Origin: JADFOB01 sp046753625
GTDB taxonomy: Bacteria > Planctomycetota > Phycisphaerae > UBA1845
Reading direction: 5' to 3'
DNA: 19,758 bases
Assembly: GCA_046753625.1 (NCBI GenBank)
Contig: JBHHUB010000065.1
Location: 1-19,758 of the forward strand
Shown here: positions 7,769 to 15,245 of the stretch, piece after piece
Position numbering within the stretch: the first letter of the stretch is position 1
Layout: each line of letters opens with the position of its first letter
The notes under the pieces: model-generated
Seen by the model: the letters and a program-made list of their open reading frames with translations, nothing else
What the model was told of the DNA's origin: nothing
Database searches by the model: none
Made by a program: the position numbers and the translations under genes

Positions 7769-8564
7769 GGTTCGCGTATTGGTCCTTCGGGCGGCAGGAA
7801 TCAACTGCGATGAGGAGGTCTTGCATTGCTGGCAGGCCGCCGGTGCATCGCCGACGCTGATCCACCTCAATGCACTGGAGAAGCAGCCGACCCTGCTGAA
7901 CGGCACGGACGTCCTCACGATCCCCGGCGGGTTCAGTTATGGCGACGACCTCGGAGCGGGGACGATCTTCGCTCAGCGCCTCGCGTCGACCCTCGCGGAG
8001 CCGGTCGCCCGGTTGGTCGAGCGCGGCGGCGGCGTGCTGGGGATATGCAACGGTTTTCAAATCCTGGTCAAAGCGGGGCTGCTGCCCGGCCCGGCCATTG
8101 GAAACGCCCCAATCCCCAATGCTACGGTCACCTACAACGCATCCGCCCGATTCGAGGCTCGGTGGGTCAAGCTGCAGGTTGCCACCGATCGTTGCCCGTT
8201 CTTGGAAGCGGGCGCGATGATGGAAATGCCCGTAGAGCACGCCGAAGGCCGGGTTGTACTGGATTCGGACAAGGGGGCTGAGCGACTCAAGAACGCGGGG
8301 CGCATCGCTCTGCAGTATGTGGACGACGCAGGACGCCACGATCGATATCCGGCCAATCCCAACGGCAGCGTAGCCGGGATCGCCGGATTGTGCGACGCCA
8401 CCGGTCGAATCCTCGGACTCATGCCCCATCCGGACCGGAACTTTCACCCCACGCACCATCCGCAGTGGACCAGCCGCGACCTCTCCGGACCGTCCGATGG
8501 CATGGCTCTTTTCCGGCGTGCCGTCGAGCATTGGCGTGCCTCAACGACAAAGGGCGGGATCTAA
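7761..8564 (+). CDS. purQ: Phosphoribosylformylglycinamidine synthase glutaminase subunit PurQ
   Basis: This is a class I glutamine amidotransferase of 267 residues that releases ammonia from glutamine for PurL. The N-terminus VRVLVLRAAGINCDEE and the oxyanion-region GGFSYGDDLGAG are typical of PurQ. The nucleophile is Cys96 in GVLGICNGFQIL, and the catalytic histidine is His223 in LMPHPDR. The triad acid position, normally Glu in HPE, is Asp225 here. It is somewhat longer than the ~230-residue PurQ of many bacteria, with a His-rich tail (FHPTHHPQWTSRD). The start is ATG 7761, preceded by GGAGGG inside purL; the 8-base overlap with purL implies translational coupling and equal subunit supply. 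Confidence 0.95.
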   Translation: MGKVRVLVLRAAGINCDEEVLHCWQAAGASPTLIHLNALEKQPTLLNGTDVLTIPGGFSYGDDLGAGTIFAQRLASTLAEPVARLVERGGGVLGICNGFQILVKAGLLPGPAIGNAPIPNATVTYNASARFEARWVKLQVATDRCPFLEAGAMMEMPVEHAEGRVVLDSDKGAERLKNAGRIALQYVDDAGRHDRYPANPNGSVAGIAGLCDATGRILGLMPHPDRNFHPTHHPQWTSRDLSGPSDGMALFRRAVEHWRASTTKGGI

Positions 8565-8723
8565 CTACCCGATTCACCGCCGAAGGACGCCATAACCCGG
8601 CTTCTGCGGCAGAAACGGAAGGTGGAACCCGCCCGAAAAAGATCGGTTGTCACACGCGCCGGTGAACCCGAGAGCGAAAGGATCACCCGCGCGGCGACGA
8701 CCGAAACTGCAAATGTTCAAAAT

Positions 8724-8898
8724 AGGTGGGTGTTTGTCCGGCCAATCACATCGCAGGAGCGCATTACGGGAAGCACGTGCCCCCAAGGCCATTGTCACAA
8801 ACACATAAGAAAAGTACTAAAGCGAGTGTCGCAGTTGGCTCCCCAGCCAAAGAACCGCTCTAGTCTCCCTGTTCTCCCCATCGGAAAAACACCCACCT
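8724..8898. repeat. Inverted-repeat-bounded segment (~175 bp)
   Basis: AGGTGGGTGTTT at 8724-8735 recurs as its exact reverse complement at 8887-8898, and the match extends inward to 16 of 17 positions. No target-site duplication is visible outside the arms. It may be a remnant of a miniature element or part of a structured RNA; neither is proven. Confidence 0.5.
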
Positions 8899-9556
8899 CG
8901 GTGGCGCGTTCCAGGACTCCTGAAGAAAAGGATCGCACCACCATCTCATGACTCCCGCGAGCTCAGAATTCGTCTCAGATCGAGACGCAACAGTCTCTGA
9001 GCCTCGGCTTCCCGTCCTCGATCGACCTGCTGGCGCAAGCCGCTATCGACACATCATGACCCGGGACAACTGATAACGGAGATGGCGGCGGGTACGAAGA
9101 ACGTAGCCGCTGCGAGCGGCGCATCCGGCACACGGGCCCAAAAAACCCGCGCAAAGCCACGCACGGCAACAAAACGCTGCACGAGCACGGCGCACGAAAG
9201 CGCGCAGCACACCATTTAGAGGGGGTTGAGCGGAAAGAGGTTGCTTAAGAGAACAAAGGATTGCGGATCGAGCGATAGATGTTCAGTATGATCGAACTCG
9301 ATTATGGATAAATATATTCGCGATCCCGTTCATCCCACCAGCGTATTCAATTGTCCACACGTACACTCTAACACAAACTCCGATAAAGTCAAGGCAAAGT
9401 TTTGCGTTTTGTGGCAAGAAGTATCGAAGGTCCAAGGTCAAGAGTCGGAGCGTAGACCACCCCAGACGGTGTCCACAAGCCCACTGGTGCTTTGACACAC
9501 CTGAACTTCCGGCTTCGTTACGAGTCAGGAACGCGGGCGCCAGCCATCGGACTGGT

Positions 9557-9576
9557 CCCACCGCTGGCGCGGTGGG
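9557..9576. repeat. GC hairpin (CCCACCGC / GCGGTGGG)
   Basis: A perfect 8-bp stem, arms 9557-9564 and 9569-9576, encloses the loop TGGC. No T-run follows. The core CCCACC/GGTGGG is shared with the hairpin at 2031-2051, which suggests a dispersed palindrome family. Confidence 0.5.
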
Positions 9577-9755
9577 CTCTGATTCGCGCGCCCGATTCCG
9601 GTAGCTCGGGCAGCGACAACCCATAGATTAGGCTGTGACGCAGCATTAGGGAGTCTCGCCGCGGTATTCAACCTCGCAATTCAGCAATGAACCATCAGCC
9701 GTCAGCTATCAAAAAACCGCCACGGACCCGCCGCTTTCGGCGCCGATCCGACGGC

Positions 9756-9784
9756 TTGAGCCGATCCGGTCGACCTCCTATACT
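9756..9784 (+). promoter_or_regulatory. Sigma-70 promoter of cysC
   Basis: TTGAGC (9756-9761) and TATACT (9779-9784) are separated by an ideal 17 bases. Transcription would start near 9791, giving a leader of about 65 nt before cysC. Confidence 0.65.
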
Positions 9785-9855
9785 TGCCTCTCGTTTTTGT
9801 TGACCGGCAGGATGGGGTAATTCACAGGCCGAATCATCGGTAGGAAAGGACTGAA

Positions 9856-10479
9856 TTGGTGACCAACATCAAAGCAACCAACATCACGTGGCATGAGGGT
9901 CACGTCGACCGGGAAGCACGGGAAAAGCTGCTCAAGCAAAAAGGAGCCCTCGTCTGGACCACAGGCCTGAGCGGGTCCGGCAAGAGCACCATCGCCTACA
10001 CGCTCGAACACGCCCTGATCCAGCGCGGGCACCTCGCGTACGTGCTCGACGGCGACAACATCCGACACGGATTGAACAAGAACCTCGGCTTCAGCCCGGA
10101 AGATCGCACCGAGAACATCCGCCGCATTGGCGAAGTGGGCAACCTATTCGTGGATACGGGCGTCATCACCATTACGGCCTTCATCAGTCCTTACCGAGCC
10201 GACCGGGCGGTCGCGCGCGAAGCCATCGGAGATGGGAACTTCTTCGAGGTGTTCTGCGATACGCCGCTGGGCGTCTGCGAAGAGCGCGACCCCAAAGGGC
10301 TGTACAAGAAAGCCCGCGCCGGCGAAATCAAGGGCTTCACGGGTATCGACGCCCCCTACGAGGCCCCGGAAAAGCCGGAACTGGTGATCGACACGGCCAA
10401 GGTCTCGCCGCAAGAGGCCGCGGTGCTCATGTGCGAAATGCTCGAAAAGGCCGGCAAAATCCCGACGCTGGACAACTGA
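9856..10479 (+). CDS. cysC: Adenylylsulfate (APS) kinase
   Basis: The 207-residue protein phosphorylates adenosine 5'-phosphosulfate to PAPS with ATP in sulfate activation. The entry motif NITWHEG precedes the P-loop GLSGSGKST (37-45), followed by DGDNIRHGLN (65-74), DRTENIRRIGEV, and FISPYRADR with Ser111 at the position of the phosphoserine in E. coli CysC. The lid segment DPKGLYKKARAGEIKGFTG is also typical. Length and motif order match the free-standing enzyme, with no fused sulfurylase or elongation-factor domain. Start choice is between TTG 9856 and GTG 9859. AAAGGA sits 5 or 8 bases upstream, so GTG has slightly better spacing. The gene is monocistronic here with its own promoter; sulfurylase genes are not in the window. 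Confidence 0.96.
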   Translation: MVTNIKATNITWHEGHVDREAREKLLKQKGALVWTTGLSGSGKSTIAYTLEHALIQRGHLAYVLDGDNIRHGLNKNLGFSPEDRTENIRRIGEVGNLFVDTGVITITAFISPYRADRAVAREAIGDGNFFEVFCDTPLGVCEERDPKGLYKKARAGEIKGFTGIDAPYEAPEKPELVIDTAKVSPQEAAVLMCEMLEKAGKIPTLDN

Positions 10480-11368
10480 GCCGGCCGGTCGTCAGACTCG
10501 CTGGCGCGAGCCCGGGGACACGCGCCGCAAAGCTCCACCGATCCCTCCGTGTGCTAATGGCTGGGTCGTTGCCGTCGTCGAGCGTTGCTTCCCCCCGATC
10601 CAGGGCAGGCTCATCTGGTGCGACGCAAACCAGGGGATGCGCGGCCGCACCGATGTCGCCCATTGCGGCCTGCGCTGCAACGATGTTCATGAAATGTTCG
10701 GCAAAGGCCTCTCAGGTTCTACCGTGTAATGTGACCGAGAGGTTGTTCAGAGGCTCGCCCCCCATGGCCAGCCTACTCGCTCCGCTAGCCGCTTTGCGAG
10801 GAGCCCCCCGCAGGCGGAACTCGGACGTTGGGCGGCCCCCCGTATCGCGTACCCCGACTTGCGGCGTTCACGAGAATCGCGGTAGGCCGTTTTCACAGCA
10901 CCTGGTGCATGCCCGGCAGCATACCGCGATAGCGTGCCCGGCCGTGTCAGCGGCGGCGCATACAGGCTGAAGGTCTGGCGTTGCGGCCACTGATGCTGTC
11001 ACGGCTCCGGCGCGGTGGCCGGATTGTGACTTTGCTTGACAGGTTCGGACGGTTCTACAACAATCGGCGCGGATCCAACAGGCGGGATCTGCGGGATGCC
11101 CACCGGAGGCGAATCGGCCCACCGCGGCCACGAAGACCACGCGAAATGCCCCACGGATGCTGTTCTTACGGGTGAATTGAGCCGAGTTCGTGGGGGCGTT
11201 CGCTATGGGGATTGGGTGGTGGCCGCGTTGCCGGCAGGAGCTATTGATCATGCCGGGGGCCAATCCGGTCCCGCCCTGCCGTGAAGGTCCGCGGCACTGA
11301 ATTGATCCGCCGGCTATTGCCAGCGGCTCTGAACCATCGCCCGGGAGGGCCGGAGAGAGTAAACAGGT
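10480..11368. other. 0.9-kb gene-poor region
   Basis: Several short open frames exist on both strands, such as plus 10431-10970 and minus 10868-11569, but none has recognisable domains or a convincing ribosome binding site. I see no tRNA, terminator or clear RNA motif. The segment 10750-10840 holds C-runs repeated as CTCGCCCCCC-like strings. A promoter candidate at 11036-11064 would give the next gene a ~300-nt leader. Confidence 0.5.
11036..11064 (+). promoter_or_regulatory. Candidate promoter upstream of the coiled-coil protein gene
   Basis: A perfect -35 TTGACA (11036-11041) is followed after 17 bases by AACAAT (11059-11064), which matches 4 of 6 positions of the -10 consensus. The next supported gene starts at 11369, so the leader would be about 300 nt. 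Confidence 0.45.
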
Positions 11369-12769
11369 ATGGCAAGAGTAAGTCAGCAGAGTTCCGGGCC
11401 CATCACGGTTTGGATGATTGTTTTCGCCGCCCTCTGGCTCACGTCGACCGTGTTCTTGATCATTCTGTATACGGGGCAGGAGGATCTGGTCAGCGAAAAC
11501 AAGAGGCTTACTGAGGCCAAGCTCCAATTGATCAGCACCCAGGAAAAGCGATCGATTCCGTTGATTCAAAGCATGTCCGCCAGTGGTCCGACGGCCGTTG
11601 GCATCCTCGAGCGTCTCCGACGGGAGACCTCCCTACTCGCGACAGGGGATGACTCGGACGATCCCACCACGATTCGGGCTAAGCGAGACAAGTTTTTTGA
11701 AGAAATCGAGCGGGATCACCTGCTTCCTGAGGGTACGAGGCTCGCCAACCTTTCGTTGCTCGAAGCGGCCAATCTCCTTTCGGCGACCCTTGCGAGCAGC
11801 AGCGGTCGACTCCAGGAATTGAACGATCGGGTAGCCAAGCTGGACGCGGAAGTACGAACACTCGAAGAAACCCTAGACGCTGAACGGCAGAACTTCGAAG
11901 AAAAAACCAAGCAGCTCCAGGCGCGGGTTGCCGAGTCGGAAGCGAGCCGGATCGCGTATCAAAAGGCCCGCGACGAAGCGATTGCGGCGATCGAAGATGA
12001 CATCGCAAAAACGCGAGAGGAAGGTACCCGTCAAATCACAGCCGAACGGGAAAAGAACGAGCGGCTCCAAAATGATCTGGACGCCCTCCGGCAGCGGCTA
12101 GCTGCCCAAGAAGAGAAGTCGGGCGGCCTGACGCGCGGTCCGGACCGGCTGGCCACGGCCAGGCGCGCCGACGGAACGGTACTGACAGCGGTGGCCGGCG
12201 ACGATGTGGTCTACATCGATCTCGGTAGCAAGGACCGTTTGACGCTGGGGATGCAGTTTGCGGTATACAACGCCGAAAGCGGCATTCCGGCCGACGGCCG
12301 CGCCAAAGCGAGAATCGAGGTGGCCTCGATTTTTGAGGATTCCGCCGAGTGCAAGATCGTTCGTCGCCGACGAGGGCAGGTCATCTTTGAAGGGGATCTG
12401 ATCGCCAATCCCATTTATGATCGGGACCGTCCGCAGAAATTCCTGGTTGTAGGTGAGTTTGATCTGGACCGAGATGGGCGGGCCGATACCGATGGTGCCA
12501 AAGTGATCGAATCGTTGGTGCGCGACTGGGGAGGAATCGTGACTCACGATCTTTCGGCCGTGACCGACTTCATGGTCTTGGGAACCTCTCCCAAGCGGCC
12601 GCTTCCCGGGAATACGCGCAACCTGACGGCCGAGCAGGCAGAACGGCGCGCCGCCCAGGAAAAGGCGTACTTGCTGTACACGGATCGGCTGTCGACGGCC
12701 AGAGCACTTTCCGTGCCAATCCTCCCGCACGATCTTTTTCTCAACTTCTTAGGCTACCGGGTGCGTTAG
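11369..12769 (+). CDS. Membrane-anchored coiled-coil protein with BRCT-like C-terminal domain
   Basis: I do not recognise a named gene. The 466 residues show one N-terminal membrane helix at about 12-36 (MIVFAALWLTSTVFLIILY) without a cleavage site, so the bulk is probably a single-pass anchored domain. A long charged coiled coil covers about 140-255. Next comes a beta-rich segment at about 262-350 (VVYIDLGSKDRLTLGMQFAVY ... GDLIANPIYD), which resembles SH3-like/FlgT C-terminal domains. A BRCT-like segment at about 357-410 has KFLVVGEF, a glycine pair in DWGGIVTHD, and TDFMVLGTSP. The BRCT loop contains DLDRDGRAD (365-373), an EF-hand/dockerin-type calcium-loop pattern. The start is ATG 11369 with GGAGAG 11 bases upstream. 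It lies just upstream of dnaG-rpoD on the same strand, but that operon has its own promoter. The function is unknown. Confidence 0.82.
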   Translation: MARVSQQSSGPITVWMIVFAALWLTSTVFLIILYTGQEDLVSENKRLTEAKLQLISTQEKRSIPLIQSMSASGPTAVGILERLRRETSLLATGDDSDDPTTIRAKRDKFFEEIERDHLLPEGTRLANLSLLEAANLLSATLASSSGRLQELNDRVAKLDAEVRTLEETLDAERQNFEEKTKQLQARVAESEASRIAYQKARDEAIAAIEDDIAKTREEGTRQITAEREKNERLQNDLDALRQRLAAQEEKSGGLTRGPDRLATARRADGTVLTAVAGDDVVYIDLGSKDRLTLGMQFAVYNAESGIPADGRAKARIEVASIFEDSAECKIVRRRRGQVIFEGDLIANPIYDRDRPQKFLVVGEFDLDRDGRADTDGAKVIESLVRDWGGIVTHDLSAVTDFMVLGTSPKRPLPGNTRNLTAEQAERRAAQEKAYLLYTDRLSTARALSVPILPHDLFLNFLGYRVR

Positions 12770-13260
12770 CAGCCGGCCGGATGAATCTTGCTGGGCCTTT
12801 CGAATCCAAGAGCTGCGCCCGGCGCCGGCGTTGGTTTCCTGCTTGTGGTTCGGAGGACCGGGGCGCAACGAGCTTAGGCCCGCCACATAAGCGTTGCGGG
12901 ACATGAGCGTTGCGGGCGCCGTACGAGCCCCGAGATACCCTATTCCGTAGAGTCTCCCCGCCTTCACGACAGAACCGGCGCACCCTCCGCTGCCGTGGCC
13001 GTTGCAAGGAAAACAGTCCGAGATTTGACCGTCCGAGAAACGTGTGGTATACTAATGGTGGCTGGGACTCCTAGACCACCTGCCAAAAACTTTCTCGTAG
13101 GCAAGTGATAACGCGTAGGCAGTAAGCATGTAAAGCGGACGCCGTTTCTGGTGTGGTTGCGCCAGGATGCTGGTGGCCAGGGCGTGCGAGGGTGGCCGTA
13201 GGGCCGTTCGGTGGGAAGCGCAGTGGCGGTTCGAAACGCATTGGGTTTCACGTCAGGGAT
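12770..13260. other. dnaG upstream region
   Basis: The gap between the coiled-coil gene and dnaG contains no supported gene. It holds a short direct repeat, AGCGTTGCGGG at 12890-12900 and again at 12906-12916, 16 bases apart. It also contains the strong promoter at 13025-13053. The ~200-nt leader from about 13060 to the dnaG start is GC-rich; I see no recognisable riboswitch in it. Confidence 0.5.
13025..13053 (+). promoter_or_regulatory. Strong sigma-70 promoter of the dnaG-rpoD operon
   Basis: TTGACC (13025-13030) and TATACT (13048-13053) have a 17-base spacer; each box matches 5 of 6 consensus positions. The predicted start is near 13060. It fits constitutive expression by the sigma factor encoded in the same operon, which would allow autoregulation. 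Confidence 0.72.
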
Positions 13261-15243
13261 TTGATCATTCCGTTGCACGATTTCGAAAGCAAAAAACGGG
13301 AAGTACTAGACCGGGTCGACCTCTTGGCCGTGGCCGCGGAGCGCGTGAAGCTTCAGCGCAAGGGGCGTCGTTGGGTCGGGTTGTGTCCGTTTCATTCGGA
13401 AAAAACCCCCTCTTTTGCGGTTTCGCCGGACATGGGCTTGTTCAAGTGTTTTGGTTGCGGCAAGGGGGGGGATCTGTTTACGTTCGTGGAAGAAATCGAA
13501 CGCGTCTCGTTTATGGAGGCGTTTGAGATTCTTGCCGACCGCGCCGGAGTCGATCTCGCGCGGACCAGATCGCCGGTCGCCGGCGCGGAGGGGTCGTCGG
13601 AATCCAATGCCCCCAAGCAGCCGCGGGTCAGCCGGGCGGACTTGGCCAAGGTCAACGAGTGGGCTTTGTCCTGGTTCCGCGCCACTCTGGCTGATGACGC
13701 CGTGGGACAGACCGCTCGCACTTATCTGACCGGGCGTGGCTTTACGGAGGACGCCCTGGCCACGTTTGAGGTTGGGCTCGCGCCGGCGGACTCGAATGGC
13801 CTTTTGAACGCGGCCCAGTCGGCCGGGTATGCGCTACCACTGCTGGTCGCAGCGGACCTGATGCGCCAGGGAGACGGGGGCGGTGTATATGCGACGTTTC
13901 GAAGTCGCATCATGTTTCCGATTCGCGATGCCATGGGGCGCGTCGTCGGGTTCGGTGGTCGAACGCTGGTGGATGATCCGGCCAAGTACCTCAACACCCG
14001 TCAGACCGCGCTGTTCGACAAGGGACGGGGCTTGTTCGGTGTTCACCTGGCGCGGGGTCCGATAAAGGATAAGGGGCGGGCGATCGTCGTAGAGGGCTAT
14101 ACGGACTGCATGGCGGCCCATCAGGCGGGCTTTGGTGAAACGGTCGCCACGCTGGGCACCGCGCTGACGGAGCACCAGGTCGATCTACTCCATCGCTACG
14201 GCGACGATGTGATTCTGCTCTTTGATTCGGACCAGGCGGGAGAAGCTGCCGCGGATCGCGCCATCACCGTGGCATTGCCACGCTGCGTGGCCGTACGATT
14301 GGCCAGGATACCGGACGGTAAGGATCCGAGTGAGTTTCTTCAGCATCATCCCGCCAGTGCCTTGGAGGGGGTGTTGAACGGTGCGATCGGCGCGCTAGAA
14401 TTCAAGTGGCATCAGACGCGAGCGCGTTTCTGCGGCGACGATTCGGATGCGAATCGTCGTGAGGCGGTACTAAGCTTCTTGGGGGTGGTTGCGGACGCGA
14501 CCCAGACGAGGGCGATCGATGTCATTCAGCGCGGCCTGATGATCAATCAGGTCGCGCATCTGCTGCAAATGGACCGGGCGGGCGTGGATCGTTTGCTTGC
14601 CGGATTGCAGCGAAGAGCGGCTCGAAGGAGAGCCACCAGCGAGCATCGCGATGCGTCCAAGAGCGCCGACGCCGCTACCGCACAGGGGGCCGTCGCACAC
14701 AGGGCGATCCCGCGGGATCGGGAGCAGGCGAGTTGGACGTGCCTCTTGGAAGTCGTGCTGAATGAGCCCGGCCTGTTAGGGACGGTGGAGCATCTTCCGG
14801 ATGTCAACCGGATCACCCACCCCGTCGATCGGCGGATCGCCGCGGCGGCGTGGGATCTCTTCGAGAAGTATGGAGCATTTACGATGGCGGACATGCTGGC
14901 CCGCTGTCGAGACCGAGAATTTGCTGAGCGGGTAGCTGCGTTGGCTTCCCGTGGTTCAGCCAGAGCCAATTTCGAGCCAACGTTCCAAGCCGCGCTAGAG
15001 CGCCTTTCGCGATGTTCGCGGACACCGATGCTTGATGAACGCGCTCGGGCGCTTTATGGGTCCGCCGGTCATGGAGCCGGCAGTACAGGGTTGAACGGTT
15101 TGGAAGAAGCGAGCGGCAGCATGATCCGCGAGGAGCTATGCGGCCACCGTCACTTTGCGCCCCGGCGATTGTTACGCCGGGCGTTGGGTGCGCCGAACGG
15201 CAGCGCCTCCAATCCTGATAACCCGGCAACCACTTTGGAGTAA
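13261..15243 (+). CDS. dnaG: DNA primase DnaG
   Basis: Primase synthesises RNA primers at the replication fork. Numbered from TTG 13261 (660 residues), the CHC2 zinc ligands are Cys42, His45 (GLCPFHSEKTPSF), Cys63 and Cys66 (FKCFGCGKGGD). These lie within two residues of E. coli positions 40, 43, 61 and 64, which is why I prefer this start over GTG 13153, whose extra 36 residues look non-coding. The TOPRIM catalytic core shows Glu278 in VVEGYTD, then Asp322 and Asp324 in LLFDSDQAGE. A basic, Ala/Arg-rich linker (about 445-485) leads to the C-terminal helicase-interaction region. TTG 13273 is another possible start; a weak AGGGA lies near both. The stop is two bases before rpoD, so the genes are co-transcribed and probably translationally coupled. 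rpsU, the usual first gene of this operon in E. coli, is absent. Confidence 0.95.
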   Translation: MIIPLHDFESKKREVLDRVDLLAVAAERVKLQRKGRRWVGLCPFHSEKTPSFAVSPDMGLFKCFGCGKGGDLFTFVEEIERVSFMEAFEILADRAGVDLARTRSPVAGAEGSSESNAPKQPRVSRADLAKVNEWALSWFRATLADDAVGQTARTYLTGRGFTEDALATFEVGLAPADSNGLLNAAQSAGYALPLLVAADLMRQGDGGGVYATFRSRIMFPIRDAMGRVVGFGGRTLVDDPAKYLNTRQTALFDKGRGLFGVHLARGPIKDKGRAIVVEGYTDCMAAHQAGFGETVATLGTALTEHQVDLLHRYGDDVILLFDSDQAGEAAADRAITVALPRCVAVRLARIPDGKDPSEFLQHHPASALEGVLNGAIGALEFKWHQTRARFCGDDSDANRREAVLSFLGVVADATQTRAIDVIQRGLMINQVAHLLQMDRAGVDRLLAGLQRRAARRRATSEHRDASKSADAATAQGAVAHRAIPRDREQASWTCLLEVVLNEPGLLGTVEHLPDVNRITHPVDRRIAAAAWDLFEKYGAFTMADMLARCRDREFAERVAALASRGSARANFEPTFQAALERLSRCSRTPMLDERARALYGSAGHGAGSTGLNGLEEASGSMIREELCGHRHFAPRRLLRRALGAPNGSASNPDNPATTLE

Positions 15244-15245
15244 CG

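Larger units (their letters stand above)
8565..9855. other. 1.3-kb gene-poor region
   Basis: There is no gene I can support in these 1291 bases. A plus-strand frame at 8622-8951 and a minus-strand frame at 9283-9624 lack recognisable domains, good ribosome binding sites and coding-like composition. The stretch around 9240-9440 is clearly richer in A and T than the rest of the window. Structured elements are an inverted repeat bounding 8724-8898, a small hairpin with TTGGCT/AGCCAA arms near 8834-8849, and a GC hairpin at 9557-9576. The right end carries the cysC promoter. Confidence 0.55.

Noticed and set aside
8622..8951. 109-residue plus-strand frame in the gap after purQ
   Set aside because: It begins at a GTG without Shine-Dalgarno, contains both arms of the inverted repeat, and shows no recognisable domain.
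9283..9624. 113-residue minus-strand frame in the AT-richer island
   Set aside because: No domain or ribosome binding site; it runs through the GC hairpin. Composition does not look like the coding genes around it.
10427..11569. Open frames on both strands between cysC and the coiled-coil gene
   Set aside because: Overlapping frames on both strands, Cys/Arg/Pro-rich and without family motifs, as expected of GC-rich non-coding DNA.
13153..13260. 36-residue N-terminal extension of DnaG from GTG 13153
   Set aside because: The extension is Gly/Arg/Trp-rich with weaker third-position GC bias, and it would shift the zinc ligands well away from their usual positions.
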